Counted from the first letter of the stretch, positions 17,191 to 27,480 are shown. The stretch is 64,000 bases of DNA from Planctomycetota bacterium (GCA_027618565.1 JAQCEQ010000001.1:62001-126000); one strand, 5' to 3'. Numbers and translations are program-made. The notes: a model not told the origin generated them from the letters alone.

Positions 17191-20100
17191 GACGATCGCT
17201 CCGTGACCTTCGTTGCCATCGCGTGCGTGTGCGCCTCATCCAAGTTTCGGACATCGCGCGGCGAATGCAAGCCAAATCCGGGTTGGTTTTCGCGGATTTC
17301 CGGGCCTGGTGCGCGTTCCCCCGTGCCTCCGGGCGCTTCTTCGCGCCCAAACTCCTCCAGGGCGTCTGCCAAGTCCCGCACCAATTGCGCCACCGACTGC
17401 TGGCGAGCCGAGAGGTTTGCGGCCTCGCCAGGCCGGACGGGCGACCCCTCCGCAATCTGGCGAGTCCGCTTGCTCAACTGCGCCTGCAGCGACTTGAGGA
17501 CCTTGAGTTCCGCGGCTGGTGGCAATGCGTCGCCAGGTTGCTCTCCGCCACCGCCACCGCCGCCACCGCCACCTGAGAGTTGATCCCGCCCAAACCGGTC
17601 CCGGGCCTGGGCTTCGGTGCCCAGCGCCTGAGCCATGCTCTGGATGACATCCCGCACCACCTCCGCGTCGAGGCTCACCAACTCGTCCACTCGCCCAGCC
17701 GTGAGCCCGGCGCCCGCCGACATCGCCGCCTGCCTGGCGATGCGGTGTGCTTCCTGGAAGGCGGCGCTCGCCGTCACTTCTGGCTCCTGGGACACCACAT
17801 CCAGTTGCTCCAGCACCTGGGACTGCAACAAGGCCAACCGCCTGGCCTCCATCAGGAGCCGGCGGCCGGCGAGCGTGTCCTCGCGTGCGCGGATCGATCC
17901 CAGGAGGACATCCTCCTCAAGTGGCAAGATCGCCAGGTACTTGCCACGCAATTCCTCCAGGCGCTGCTGTTGCTGCTGCGCCTCGGCGTGCCGCTCGCGC
18001 TCCCTGGCCACATCCAGTGCATCGCGCAGTGACCGTGTCGATCTGGCTAGTGACTCGCCGGCACCGGCACGGTCCGCCGGGCTGCTACGAAGCCCACTCG
18101 CGGCCGCCGACTGCTGCTCACCAGCCCGGGAGATGGACGCCAGCATGCCGACCCCGTCCGGGCCAAGTCTCCCGGCTTCATCCTGTGCTGAACCAGTGGC
18201 GTGGAAGAGTGAGATCACCTCGTCCGCCACCATGTCCGCATCGCCGTCGCCCGCCGCGGCGCCTTCCGCAGCCTCGCTCCGGGCCACCAGAGACTCCAGC
18301 CTCTCCACCAGGCTGGCCAGCGTGCGCCGCAGCGACTCCAGTTGCAGCGACTCCTCCTCCTCGAGTGCCTTCTCCATCTCTCGCAGCGCCGCGCGGGCGG
18401 CGGCGGCGGCCTGTTCCGCCTGCTGTTTCTGGTTCTGCCTGGATGATTGTGCGGCCTGTTCCAGGGACTCGGTCAGCCCCGCGCGCTCAGCCCGCTGCGC
18501 CGCGTCTCGCATCGCCTGTGCCCGCTCGGGGTGGCTGGACTTTGTCGACTCTGCGCGCGATCGCAATTCATCCAGGAGGTCTCGCGCCTGCGTGGCCGCC
18601 TGTTCCGTCTCGGTCGCCGACTGTTGCATCGCCTGGCGATCCTGTGCATCCAGCTCCTCCGGTCGCTTGCCCGCCGACTGGGGTGACATGGATTCCCGGG
18701 CGTGCCCCGCGACATCCAGTCGTTCCTCCACGCGCTCCATGTCGCGGCGCAGCGACCAAAGGTCGTCGTCGCGCTCCAGGAGACCGGCGGCAGAGGCCAA
18801 CGAGTCCCGCACCTGGCGTTGGGCCTCACGGGCCTGCGCACGATGGTCCTGCTCTTCGGGGTTGGAGGTTGCCTCACCTGCCGCCTGCATCGACTCACGC
18901 GCCACGCCCGCCGCTTCGCCGGCGCAGGCCAACTGGCCAGCAGCCTCTCGCGCGGCCTGCGCCAGTGACTCTTGCCCCAGGTTGTTTCGCTCCAGCCGAT
19001 CCACCAGGTGCTCTGCCGCCTCCAGCGCGGACGCCACCCGCTCCGCCACCTCCACTTGCTGCGCCACGGCTCGACGGTCGGTCGGGTTGGCTCGATCCAC
19101 CTCGGCTTGTCGATCATCCGCACGGACCACTTGGCCCCGAAGCGCCTGCGCCGCGGCCGCCACATCCTGCTCAAACTGCGCGCGCGACACCACACGGAGG
19201 CGACGCATGGTGCTGACGACCGGTGTCCGGCCGAACGCCTCTCCCGCCAGGTCTTGTGCCAACACCCTCAACTCCAACTGGTCCCCGGCCACGCATCCTC
19301 CACCAACCTCGGCCAACGAGATGACCTCGATCAATCCCGCGTGCACGCCATTCACCTCCCGGCGAGTCGAGAGCAGTTGTGTTTGCCCCTGCCCGACACG
19401 GAGCCGTTCCACCTCAAGCGCGCCCCACACCAACCCGACATCGTCTGCCAGTTGCGCGGAGACCTCCACGGTGGCTTGCCCGGTGACCCGCTCGTCCTGC
19501 GTGGGTTGCTCCAGCACGATGGATGGTCGTTCGTCGGGCACGGCGTCCACCGCCACCCGAATAGGCGCCGGCGCGGCCAACCCGCGCTGGTCTGTCGGCG
19601 TGATGTCCACGAAGTCGGACGATTGCGCCTGCCAAGACAACACCCACTGGCTCCCTTCGCATCGTGCCGTGAATGCCGACCCACCGCTCATGTGCCACTG
19701 GCGAGATGTCCACTCCTCCATCGCTTCCGTGCCCACCCCGGCAGTGGGGCATGGGGGCGCCGGGTCCAGTTGGAGCGTCACGGTCACCTGCGATCCTTCA
19801 AGCGCCGGGTCTCCACGGAAGACCGCCCCATCCACACCCACGTCGACTGGCGTCTCGTGGGTGCTCGGCTGCCGGACCCCGGTCGCATATGGGGGCGGGT
19901 CCACGCGGAGGCTGACGTGCCTGACTTGCGGAGGTTCGATGAATCGCACGACCTGTTCCAGCGACTCCGCATCGTGTGTTCGAAACCGGAACGACACGCG
20001 CTCGGATAACCCTGGCTCAAGAAGGAACTCGTGGGTTCCGTCGGGCTGGCGTGGCATCATCGATTCCCGGCTGATGACCGACCCGTCGTCCGCCGTCAGG

Positions 20101-20777
20101 CTCCACTCCACTGACACCACCGTCGACGCCGGGTCGCCCTTGGTCAAGGATGCCTTCATCATGAGTGGCATGCCACGCGGTGCGTGCGTCACCTCGACCA
20201 GCGAATCGACCTGCGTCGATGCTGGCCACCTGGCGAGGCCCCACGGGCGCAACAACCGCTGTGTCGCGACGGAGGCCCATGAGGGATCGATCACCCACGG
20301 CAGTGCCGCCAGCGCCATAACCACCGCGGCTCGCCGTGCATGGGTCCGCAAGACGCGCCTGTCGACGATGGGCGACCTCCGGACGCTCGACAGCGTCGCC
20401 ATGACCTGGTCCTTGACCGTGGCCGCCAGTGGAGAGTTGGTTCCGTGAATCTCAAACTCAAGCGCAGACGCAAGCCTCCCGCGCAACATCGGCATCGCAC
20501 GCTCGATCCGGCGGGCCACATCGGCCAGTCGAGGGCGGAACTGTGTCGCTGGGACGATTGTGTAGTGGACACAGCCCAGGAGCGCGGCCACACCAAGCAT
20601 GAAGTCGACTGTTCGGAACAGTCGCGGCAAGCCAACCGCCCAGTCCAGCACGATCAAAGCCAGCCCGGCCCCGACAAACCATGAGCAGACTTGCAGTGAT
20701 CTCTCCAGGATCAATGCCGCGCGCAGGCGGCTGCGTGCGCTCCGTGCGGCGCGCTCGATGGGTCCGCGGCTAGGCAA
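17187..20777 (-). CDS. Large DUF4175-like membrane protein with long coiled coil
   Basis: The protein (1196 residues) begins with two or three membrane helices (around LVCSWF-like and FMLGVAALLG segments, then AAVVMALAALPW). A beta-rich extracytoplasmic region with several Ig-like stretches follows, then about 400 residues of Gln/Glu/Ala-rich coiled coil and a run of ten glycines near the C-terminus. This layout fits the DUF4175 family. I took the TTG at 20777 as start because it overlaps the upstream stop and removes an Arg-rich tail that is antisense-like. It sits fifth in the MoxR operon and could span the envelope as a scaffold. No enzyme motif seen. Confidence 0.72.
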   Translation of the reverse strand: MPSRGPIERAARSARSRLRAALILERSLQVCSWFVGAGLALIVLDWAVGLPRLFRTVDFMLGVAALLGCVHYTIVPATQFRPRLADVARRIERAMPMLRGRLASALEFEIHGTNSPLAATVKDQVMATLSSVRRSPIVDRRVLRTHARRAAVVMALAALPWVIDPSWASVATQRLLRPWGLARWPASTQVDSLVEVTHAPRGMPLMMKASLTKGDPASTVVSVEWSLTADDGSVISRESMMPRQPDGTHEFLLEPGLSERVSFRFRTHDAESLEQVVRFIEPPQVRHVSLRVDPPPYATGVRQPSTHETPVDVGVDGAVFRGDPALEGSQVTVTLQLDPAPPCPTAGVGTEAMEEWTSRQWHMSGGSAFTARCEGSQWVLSWQAQSSDFVDITPTDQRGLAAPAPIRVAVDAVPDERPSIVLEQPTQDERVTGQATVEVSAQLADDVGLVWGALEVERLRVGQGQTQLLSTRREVNGVHAGLIEVISLAEVGGGCVAGDQLELRVLAQDLAGEAFGRTPVVSTMRRLRVVSRAQFEQDVAAAAQALRGQVVRADDRQAEVDRANPTDRRAVAQQVEVAERVASALEAAEHLVDRLERNNLGQESLAQAAREAAGQLACAGEAAGVARESMQAAGEATSNPEEQDHRAQAREAQRQVRDSLASAAGLLERDDDLWSLRRDMERVEERLDVAGHARESMSPQSAGKRPEELDAQDRQAMQQSATETEQAATQARDLLDELRSRAESTKSSHPERAQAMRDAAQRAERAGLTESLEQAAQSSRQNQKQQAEQAAAAARAALREMEKALEEEESLQLESLRRTLASLVERLESLVARSEAAEGAAAGDGDADMVADEVISLFHATGSAQDEAGRLGPDGVGMLASISRAGEQQSAAASGLRSSPADRAGAGESLARSTRSLRDALDVARERERHAEAQQQQQRLEELRGKYLAILPLEEDVLLGSIRAREDTLAGRRLLMEARRLALLQSQVLEQLDVVSQEPEVTASAAFQEAHRIARQAAMSAGAGLTAGRVDELVSLDAEVVRDVIQSMAQALGTEAQARDRFGRDQLSGGGGGGGGGGEQPGDALPPAAELKVLKSLQAQLSKRTRQIAEGSPVRPGEAANLSARQQSVAQLVRDLADALEEFGREEAPGGTGERAPGPEIRENQPGFGLHSPRDVRNLDEAHTHAMATKVTERSS

Positions 20778-23049
20778 GTCGCACCGCCTTCCGGGCCATC
20801 CACTCCGCGGTGAGTAGTGCCGTGAGCAGGGCCAGCACCCACCAGGCGTGCCAGAGCGGCGTCGCCGTGACCCGCTCAATAGTGACACTGCGGTCGGGTA
20901 GGAGATCCTGGATGTCGCCGATGTCAGCCACTGCGATCACCGTGCCACCGGTGACCTTGGCAAGCTGTGCCAATTGCTCGTGGTCCGCGGCTGGATTGGC
21001 CAATTCATCGTCCACCCGCTCCACCAAGAGCTGGGTGTCTGATGCGGCGCCGATCCTCGCGTCGTCCAGCACCAAGGACCAGCTGCCCGCCAGGTCTGGG
21101 ACAAAGCTCCCGCTGAACAGTCCTGTGGAGCCTTGCCGGACCAGCGTGACCGGCTGGGATTGCCCCGACGGCGAAACAACCTTGATTGAGAGGCTCTCTA
21201 GTTCCTCTGGATCTCTTTGCGCGTCCCGGAGCTGGACTCGAATGGTGCATGGGCGGTCCAGTCGTGCTGGTGTTGGCTCCGCCTCGATGGTCGCCGCCTC
21301 GCCGCGCACGGCCAGGCTGGTGCGGGCGAGTTGGCGGATGAGCTGCACCCAGAATCGCTCCTGGAGTGTCTCGCCAATGCCGTGCCTCCAACGCCATGTC
21401 TCGTCGGTGCCCACATAGATCACTTCACCCGCACCGAAGCGCATAAGTGTGACCAGTGGTTGTGGTTCCTCCCCATCCAGGGGCACAGCTTGCGCCAACA
21501 CCTCCACCGCACCCTTAAGGTTGGCGGCCTGAATGTCCTGGCGCCAGGTCATCCGCGCCCATCGTTGCGCGGGAGGCTGCAGCGCGATCGGCCACTCGCC
21601 CGATTCCCCAAGGCGAAGTACGCCCAGCCGCTCAGCCACGCGGGTTGGGAGTGCGGACCAACTCCCCGCCGCGCCACGGATATCCGCGTTCCGGAACGGG
21701 AGTAGGTCTTCCAGGGCCGTTCCCCTCCATGACGAGGGTGTCGATCGCTCACCACCAAGCCACAGGAGTCCTGTGCCTCGCTCGCCCACCGCACGGCGCA
21801 TGGCCTCTAGCTGGCTTGGCGCGAGAAATGCCCCCGGAACATCGCCGATGATGAAGAGGTCAAACGGCACAAACTCCTCGTCGGTCTGTGGCATCCGCGC
21901 CAGCGGAACATTGCCCTCCTGCGCAAAGTCCAGGTCAGCGGACACCAGCATGACACTGCTGTCGATGGTTCCTTCGCGAATGAGGAGGTTCTTGAGGTAG
22001 CGGTAGTCCCACCGTGGATAACCCTCCAGGTAGAGCACGCGCAGGGGCTCGTCGGCGAAGGCCATCTCGAGCCGCCGAACATTGTTTTCCACAACCAGGT
22101 CCCCACCCGAGGCTGCGTCCCCTGGTGCGACCAGCTCCACGTGGAAGGACCGGTCACCAGGCTCCGTCGACTGCGCCACGACCATTGCCTCCGCGCGGCC
22201 ATCATTCCAGGCGTCGGGCTTGACCGTGGCCTCGTCGACGACGTGGCCGTCGGCGTCATCGATGAGCCGAATGATCACAGGGTCAGTTGGTGCCTCGCCG
22301 CGGACGCGAAGGTCCACGTGGACCGGCACCGTGTCGCGCACATAGGCTCGGCGTGGGGCAGCAACATCCGCCACCTCCAGGTCGCGCGACATCGTCGCTG
22401 AACCAAGTGGAATTGGAAAGACCGCAATGCCACGCTGCGCCAGGTCGCGCAGCACGCGCCTGGGCACCGCACCGTCGCCGCGACCATCCGTGATGAGCAC
22501 GATGCCAGCCACCGGCCGGCCCGCCGTTCGGCGCATCGCTTCCGACAGCGCCTGACCGATGTCCGTGCGCTGGCCGATGGGTGGGGGAAGGTCGGCACCA
22601 AGCGAGAGTGGGGTCACGGATGCATCGAAGCGAAGCGTGATCACCTCGCTCCTGGCGCCCAGTGCCTCCCACCACGGCTCCGACTGACTGTCGGGCCTCT
22701 CTTGCAGGAGTTGCCGGAGCTGTGCATCACGCGTGATCCTTGCCCCATCGACCCCAGGTCCATCCACGTCCGAGACCGTGAGGCTGGCGGATCGATCCAC
22801 CAGCAGCACCACCTCGTCGCGAAGGCGCTCTTGCTGGATCACTTCTTCGCGCGGCCCAAGGAGGAGTAACACCAAGAGGAGCGCCACCGACGCGCGGATC
22901 GCGGCCATGACCATCCGCCAATGGGTGGGGGCGCGCTGTCGAAGGTAGACCGACATCGTCAGCGCGGCGATTCCCAGCACAACAAGCAACCATCCCCAAC
23001 CGGGAAGATCGTGTTCAAAGCCAATCCTGGTGAGTTCGCCGCTGGTCAT
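20770..23049 (-). CDS. VWA-domain membrane protein with GATase-like region
   Basis: This 759-residue protein has two N-terminal membrane helices (about 15-36 and 47-65) followed by a von Willebrand A domain with an intact metal site, DRSAS (85-89). A class I glutamine-amidotransferase-like fold follows (VLYLEGYPRWDYRYLKNLL), and a C-terminal membrane helix lies near residue 740. The GATase-like part lacks an obvious catalytic Cys, so it is probably structural. The ATG at 23049 overlaps the upstream BatA-type gene by 4 nt. Such proteins accompany MoxR ATPases in planctomycetes and are thought to be assembly or chaperone partners. Confidence 0.83.
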   Translation of the reverse strand: MTSGELTRIGFEHDLPGWGWLLVVLGIAALTMSVYLRQRAPTHWRMVMAAIRASVALLLVLLLLGPREEVIQQERLRDEVVLLVDRSASLTVSDVDGPGVDGARITRDAQLRQLLQERPDSQSEPWWEALGARSEVITLRFDASVTPLSLGADLPPPIGQRTDIGQALSEAMRRTAGRPVAGIVLITDGRGDGAVPRRVLRDLAQRGIAVFPIPLGSATMSRDLEVADVAAPRRAYVRDTVPVHVDLRVRGEAPTDPVIIRLIDDADGHVVDEATVKPDAWNDGRAEAMVVAQSTEPGDRSFHVELVAPGDAASGGDLVVENNVRRLEMAFADEPLRVLYLEGYPRWDYRYLKNLLIREGTIDSSVMLVSADLDFAQEGNVPLARMPQTDEEFVPFDLFIIGDVPGAFLAPSQLEAMRRAVGERGTGLLWLGGERSTPSSWRGTALEDLLPFRNADIRGAAGSWSALPTRVAERLGVLRLGESGEWPIALQPPAQRWARMTWRQDIQAANLKGAVEVLAQAVPLDGEEPQPLVTLMRFGAGEVIYVGTDETWRWRHGIGETLQERFWVQLIRQLARTSLAVRGEAATIEAEPTPARLDRPCTIRVQLRDAQRDPEELESLSIKVVSPSGQSQPVTLVRQGSTGLFSGSFVPDLAGSWSLVLDDARIGAASDTQLLVERVDDELANPAADHEQLAQLAKVTGGTVIAVADIGDIQDLLPDRSVTIERVTATPLWHAWWVLALLTALLTAEWMARKAVRLA

Positions 23050-25328
23050 CGTGTTGTTCCACCAGTCACCGGCAGAAGAATCCCGGCGTGCGACGCGATC
23101 CGTGCGATGACCCCCTCCAGGATCCACAACCCGATCGCCACCACAAGGAACATCCATGACCATGACGCGGAGTCGGTTGGCGAGATGGTGGCTGTGGTGC
23201 CGGCGTCTCCGCCAGCCACCACCTGAAGTGGCGTCCTTGTGGCGGCATCCTGGATGACCCCGACGGCGGCACTTGCCCCCACGGTGCCAAAGAGTGCTTG
23301 TGGGATCCGGTCGCTGCCGGTTGGCTCGTTGCTCGTGCGGCGTGGATCAACATTGACCGCCACTAGGCCTGTTGGCTCACCACTCCCATTGGCCATCTCA
23401 TAGAGCCCCGCCTCTCGAATGCCACCAGGGATGGATCCATCTCCCTCCACAACCATCCACTCCCGCGGTGGCGACCCCTCGCCCCGTCCCACGGCCCACC
23501 GGATCCTTCGAGTTCCATCCCATGAAATCTCGCGCAGTGGCTGTGTTCCCAGGCTGAGGTGTCGTCCGGCAGCCCTGGAGGCCACCGCGTGGCGAACTAA
23601 TTCCTGCAGGAGGGGAACCATCAACGGCTTGGCTGGGAGGTTGCTCCAGGCCATCGACATCGGCACGCCAAGGATGGCCACATGTCCGCGACTCCCGTCG
23701 GGTTGCGCGGTCACTAGGAATGGCTTTCCTCCAGCCAATCGAAGCACAACATCAGCTCCTTCAGGCACGATCATCGGCATGATCGTGCTCACTTCGATCG
23801 GGGAGGCCAGGTCGCCAAGCTCGGTCGACAGCAAGCGCAACATCGCCGACTCCGGCTGCGTGTCGTCCAGTTGGCGTGGTGGATCAAAAGACTCCGGTGG
23901 CGCCTGCGCCGTCCCATCCAGGAGTCCAGCACGAAGCGATCGCTCCGCGAGGCCTGGCCACCCATCCAGTCGCCCATTGGTGGGGGGGGTGACCACGATG
24001 GTGGAGCCTGCGCGCATCGCGGTCGCAAGTCGGTCCCACCCACCCGCGCTCACCAAGTCTGGTTGCAAGACAAAAATGGCGTCTGCCACTGGGGTTGGCC
24101 CAGACTCAATGGTGGTTGGATCGATCCGTCGGACCTCGACCGCGCGGGTGTCTTGGGGATCCAGGGCGCGCGTCACCCACACCGCTGGTGGGGTGGACTC
24201 GATTGCCCCATCCTCAAATCGCTGGCGGTCCACGAGCAGCACGGTGAGTTGAGACTCCATCGCCTGCACGGAGAACGCGTCGTTGTCGGCTGGTTGTGCA
24301 TCAGGTGGCAAGGTCAGCCGGATACCCACCTCTGCCGAGCCAGCGCTTGGTGGCATCACACTCACTGGCGAGCCGGCTTGAACCTCTCCCTCGGCAAATT
24401 TCAAAGCCACACCCTGCGACGTGTTTCTTCCAAGCACATGGATGCTGGCGCTCAGTGTGATGGGGTTGAGCTCTCCCCGACGCTCCGCCTCAACACGCAG
24501 CGCCACAGCTTCCCCCGACGCCTGTGGCCCCTGGCGCTCCACTGTGGTGGGTTTTGCCCACGTATTACTTCCCTTTTGGGGTGTCGTCGGGTTCCACGCC
24601 GCCAGACATCGAATCTGGCCGCCCATGTCACCGATGGCGCGCAGCGCTCGGGCGGCATCGGCGGTGTCGGCATCACCGGTGGCCTCAAGGCTCCCTTCCG
24701 TCCACCCACTCAGCATGATCACGTCCGGGATGCCTGGTTGGTTTGTCGCGTCCAACTGAGCTTTATCCAGGAGTGTTCCAGCCAGTGCAACGGCGGCTCG
24801 TGATCGAGAGCCAAGATCGACGGATTCCATCGAGGACAAGAGCGATCGCACGGACCTGTGGTCGTGGCTTGGGGGCCACACGACTGGGAGTTCTGAATCT
24901 TCCCCAGCCATGACGATCACCGCCGCACGGTCACCCGCCTTCAGTGCATCCACCTCACGAACAGCAACCTCAATCGAACGGGAGAGCAGCGACATTGAAC
25001 CCGCATCCACCCTTGCGGCTGACGCAATGCCCTGGTCCACCACGATGATCAGGTCCCGTGGCCGTTGCCCTCCCACGCCCGATGCCTGCACCATCATTGG
25101 ACCAGCCACAGCTAATCCTGCCGCCGCCACCAAGAAACACCGGGCCGCCAGCAGCAGGAGTTGTTCCAGCCGGCTCCGCTTCGCGCTCCTCCTGACGGCT
25201 CGCTGCAGCAATTCCATCGCGGCCCACGCCACTGGCTGTCGTCGCCGGCGCATCAATAGGTGAATTGCGATCGGGATCACGATGGACGCCACCGCAGCCC
25301 ACGCAATCCACGGGGCCAGGAAGGTCAT
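23046..25328 (-). CDS. BatA-type membrane protein with degenerate VWA domain
   Basis: The N-terminus is the double-helix BatA domain (helices at about 8-26 and 55-80, separated by the basic LLMRRRRQPVAW loop). A VWA-like domain follows in which the metal site is degenerate (DQGIA at 98-102 instead of DxSxS). Further beta-rich and GATase-like segments follow, with a C-terminal helix at about 735-755. It has 760 residues, with ATGA overlaps on both sides. In Bat/MoxR systems such proteins are membrane partners of the MoxR ATPase. The lost metal site next to a VWA protein that keeps it suggests a heteromeric pair. Confidence 0.85.
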   Translation of the reverse strand: MTFLAPWIAWAAVASIVIPIAIHLLMRRRRQPVAWAAMELLQRAVRRSAKRSRLEQLLLLAARCFLVAAAGLAVAGPMMVQASGVGGQRPRDLIIVVDQGIASAARVDAGSMSLLSRSIEVAVREVDALKAGDRAAVIVMAGEDSELPVVWPPSHDHRSVRSLLSSMESVDLGSRSRAAVALAGTLLDKAQLDATNQPGIPDVIMLSGWTEGSLEATGDADTADAARALRAIGDMGGQIRCLAAWNPTTPQKGSNTWAKPTTVERQGPQASGEAVALRVEAERRGELNPITLSASIHVLGRNTSQGVALKFAEGEVQAGSPVSVMPPSAGSAEVGIRLTLPPDAQPADNDAFSVQAMESQLTVLLVDRQRFEDGAIESTPPAVWVTRALDPQDTRAVEVRRIDPTTIESGPTPVADAIFVLQPDLVSAGGWDRLATAMRAGSTIVVTPPTNGRLDGWPGLAERSLRAGLLDGTAQAPPESFDPPRQLDDTQPESAMLRLLSTELGDLASPIEVSTIMPMIVPEGADVVLRLAGGKPFLVTAQPDGSRGHVAILGVPMSMAWSNLPAKPLMVPLLQELVRHAVASRAAGRHLSLGTQPLREISWDGTRRIRWAVGRGEGSPPREWMVVEGDGSIPGGIREAGLYEMANGSGEPTGLVAVNVDPRRTSNEPTGSDRIPQALFGTVGASAAVGVIQDAATRTPLQVVAGGDAGTTATISPTDSASWSWMFLVVAIGLWILEGVIARIASHAGILLPVTGGTTR

Positions 25329-26284
25329 GCGTGCTTCCTCCCGCGGACCATCGCGTCACGCCTGGCCAGCAGCGATGCCAGCACGGGGCCAACGCTGTCG
25401 TGCGTGTCAAACCACTGGCACTCAAAGCCGAAAGATCGAGCGATCCGGTCCACGCTCGACCGGTGCATGGCTAGTTCGGAGAGATAGAACTGGCGCACGA
25501 CCCGTGCATCGGTCTCGATCCGACCCTCGCCCTCCAACCCCTCAAACGGCGCCGATACATCCATGTCAAACCGGAGTTCTTGGCGATCCAGCATTCCAAG
25601 AAGGATGGCATCGTGACCTCGGTGCCGCAGCCGAGCCAGTGCCGAGCGCAACTCCTCGCCCGGAAAGAGAAAGTCGCTGGCGATGGCAAAGAGCATGCGC
25701 CCGCCGGGTTGGGAGAGTGCTTGATCCACGGCTCGCCCCATTCCCGCCGCTCCGCCGACCGGTTGCGTCGCCAGGAGACGGACGATCGTGCGCCACTGGT
25801 CCCTCGCACTGGATCGTCGCGCACTGGTCACCATGCCTTCCGGGCCGACAATGCCAAGTCCAACGCGGTCTCGCTGGTGGAGGCACAGGAACGAGATTGC
25901 TGCGGCCGCGGCACAGGCGTGGTCATATTTGGTCCATCCGCCGCGCTGGCGGGTCGCGTCCGTCCCACCCCAGCCACCCTTCACAGGAATCGTCCCGTAC
26001 GTCATGCTCCCGGATGCGTCGACCATGACCATCACCTCAAGGTTGGTCTCCTGGCGATACTCCTTGACATGCAGCTTGTCACTCCTCGCATACACCTTCC
26101 AGTCCAGGTGGCGGACGGAGTCGCCGGCGGCATACTGCCGGTGTGTCGCGAACTCGATCGCTGGTCCTTGCGTGGGCGACCGGTGCATTCCATTCATCAC
26201 CCCTTCGGCGATCCTCTTGGCCCGCAGCTCAAAGGCTCCGAGTTGGGCCAACGTCTCTGGCGCTAGGTATTCCTCCGCGCGCAT
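25325..26284 (-). CDS. DUF58 domain protein of the MoxR operon
   Basis: This 319-residue cytoplasmic protein has the DUF58 signature RHLDWKVYAR (58-67) followed by the VWA-like DASGS (89-93). DUF58 proteins nearly always sit next to a MoxR ATPase and are presumed to be its VWA-type adaptor. The ATG at 26284 immediately follows a GTG at 26287; both overlap the stop of moxR, so the two genes are translationally coupled. The downstream end overlaps the BatA-type gene by 4 nt. Length and motif order are normal for the family. Confidence 0.93.
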   Translation of the reverse strand: MRAEEYLAPETLAQLGAFELRAKRIAEGVMNGMHRSPTQGPAIEFATHRQYAAGDSVRHLDWKVYARSDKLHVKEYRQETNLEVMVMVDASGSMTYGTIPVKGGWGGTDATRQRGGWTKYDHACAAAAAISFLCLHQRDRVGLGIVGPEGMVTSARRSSARDQWRTIVRLLATQPVGGAAGMGRAVDQALSQPGGRMLFAIASDFLFPGEELRSALARLRHRGHDAILLGMLDRQELRFDMDVSAPFEGLEGEGRIETDARVVRQFYLSELAMHRSSVDRIARSFGFECQWFDTHDSVGPVLASLLARRDAMVRGRKHA

Positions 26285-27342
26285 CACGCGCCGCCAGACA
26301 CACCATCCAGCGTCCTGGCGGTCGCTGGGTCAGATGCATCCATCGGGACCAGTTTCAGCAGCTCACGCACGATGTCGTCGGCCGTGATGCCGTCGGCCTG
26401 CGCGTTGAAGTTGGTGATGATGCGATGCCGGAGCACGGAAAGCGCGACGGCTTGCAGGTGGTGTGGCATCACGTGTCGCTCGCCAGCCAGGAGAGCGCGC
26501 GCTTTGGCGGCCAGCACCAAGAATTGGCTGGCCCTTGGTCCGGCTCCCCAGGTCAGGTAGTCCTGAACGATCTTCGGTGAACCGGGATCCCGCCGCGTCG
26601 CCCTCACCAGGCGAAGGGCATACCGAACCAGGTGATCGGCGATCGGCACCTCGCGGACCAGCCGCTGAATGGCCAGAATGTCCGCGTCCTTGAGAATTGC
26701 CTCGGGTTCTTGGTGTATCGAGCCGGTCGTCCTCTGCACGATCTCCATCTCTTCCGACTCCGTCGGATAGCCGATGCGGATGAGGAACATGAACCGGTCC
26801 AACTGAGCCTCGGGCAGCGGGTAGGTGCCTTCCTGCTCAATCGGGTTCTGTGTAGCCAGGACGAAGAACGGTTTCGGCAGCGGGTGGGCCTCGCCGCCGC
26901 TGGTCACCTGTCCCTCCTGCATGGCCTCAAGGAGCGCAGCCTGCGTCTTGGGTGGGGTTCGATTGATTTCGTCGGCCAACACGACATTGGCAAAGATGGG
27001 ACCGCGCACGAAGCGAAGCTCACGGTGGCCGGTCGTGCGATCTTCCTGAATGACTTCGGTGCCGGTGACATCGCTTGGCATCAGATCTGGTGTGAACTGA
27101 ATGCGCGCGAACTTGAGGGATACCGACTTTGCCATCGTCGAGACGATCAGCGTCTTCGCCAGTCCTGGCACGCCCTCCAGCAACGCGTGACCACCGGTGA
27201 ACATTGCCACCATCAATTCATCCAGGACTTCGTTCTGGCCGACGATGACTCGCTGGAGCTGGGCCTTGAGACGATGGCTTGCCTCTGCCACCGCGGCGAC
27301 AGCCTGAACGGGATCGGAACTTCCAAAAGGGAGTTGGGTCAC
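26284..27342 (-). CDS. MoxR-family AAA+ ATPase
   Basis: The 352-residue ATPase has Walker A GVPGLAKT (57-64), Walker B VVLADEINR, the GxxxAQNPIEQEG-type sensor segment (ATQNPIEQEG), and an arginine-finger region before the C-terminal helical domain. MoxR ATPases work as chaperones that load metals or remodel VWA-domain partners. Here the next three genes supply DUF58, BatA-type and VWA proteins. It starts with GTG at 27342, with AGGGGG just upstream. It is the first of eight overlapping genes ending at 13959, and the structured intergenic region upstream probably carries the operon promoter. Confidence 0.95.
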   Translation of the reverse strand: MTQLPFGSSDPVQAVAAVAEASHRLKAQLQRVIVGQNEVLDELMVAMFTGGHALLEGVPGLAKTLIVSTMAKSVSLKFARIQFTPDLMPSDVTGTEVIQEDRTTGHRELRFVRGPIFANVVLADEINRTPPKTQAALLEAMQEGQVTSGGEAHPLPKPFFVLATQNPIEQEGTYPLPEAQLDRFMFLIRIGYPTESEEMEIVQRTTGSIHQEPEAILKDADILAIQRLVREVPIADHLVRYALRLVRATRRDPGSPKIVQDYLTWGAGPRASQFLVLAAKARALLAGERHVMPHHLQAVALSVLRHRIITNFNAQADGITADDIVRELLKLVPMDASDPATARTLDGVSGGA

Positions 27343-27462
27343 CCCCTGAGTCTAGGAATGCCGCGTTTGGGGGCTGTGTCGGTGTCAAACAGGCGTCTTG
27401 GTGTTCTCACCAGGCCCCGGTCGCAATACAGGTTTGAACACCACCCATTGAATCTTCACTCG

Positions 27463-27471
27463 TAGTAGTAG
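27463..27471 (+). other. Candidate DnaA-trio (three TAG repeats)
   Basis: TAGTAGTAG, read 3' to 5' away from the nearby DnaA-like box, gives three GAT triplets, the arrangement described for DnaA-trio elements of bacterial origins. It is 17 nt from the box, somewhat further than in Bacillus. A nine-base repeat can occur by chance. Confidence 0.35.
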
Positions 27472-27480
27472 AAAAGAGGT

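Noticed and set aside
17635-20448. 937-residue plus-strand frame opposite the DUF4175-like gene
   Set aside because: Composition is almost all Ser/Arg/Ala, the mirror of Gln/Glu/Ala coiled-coil codons; not a protein.
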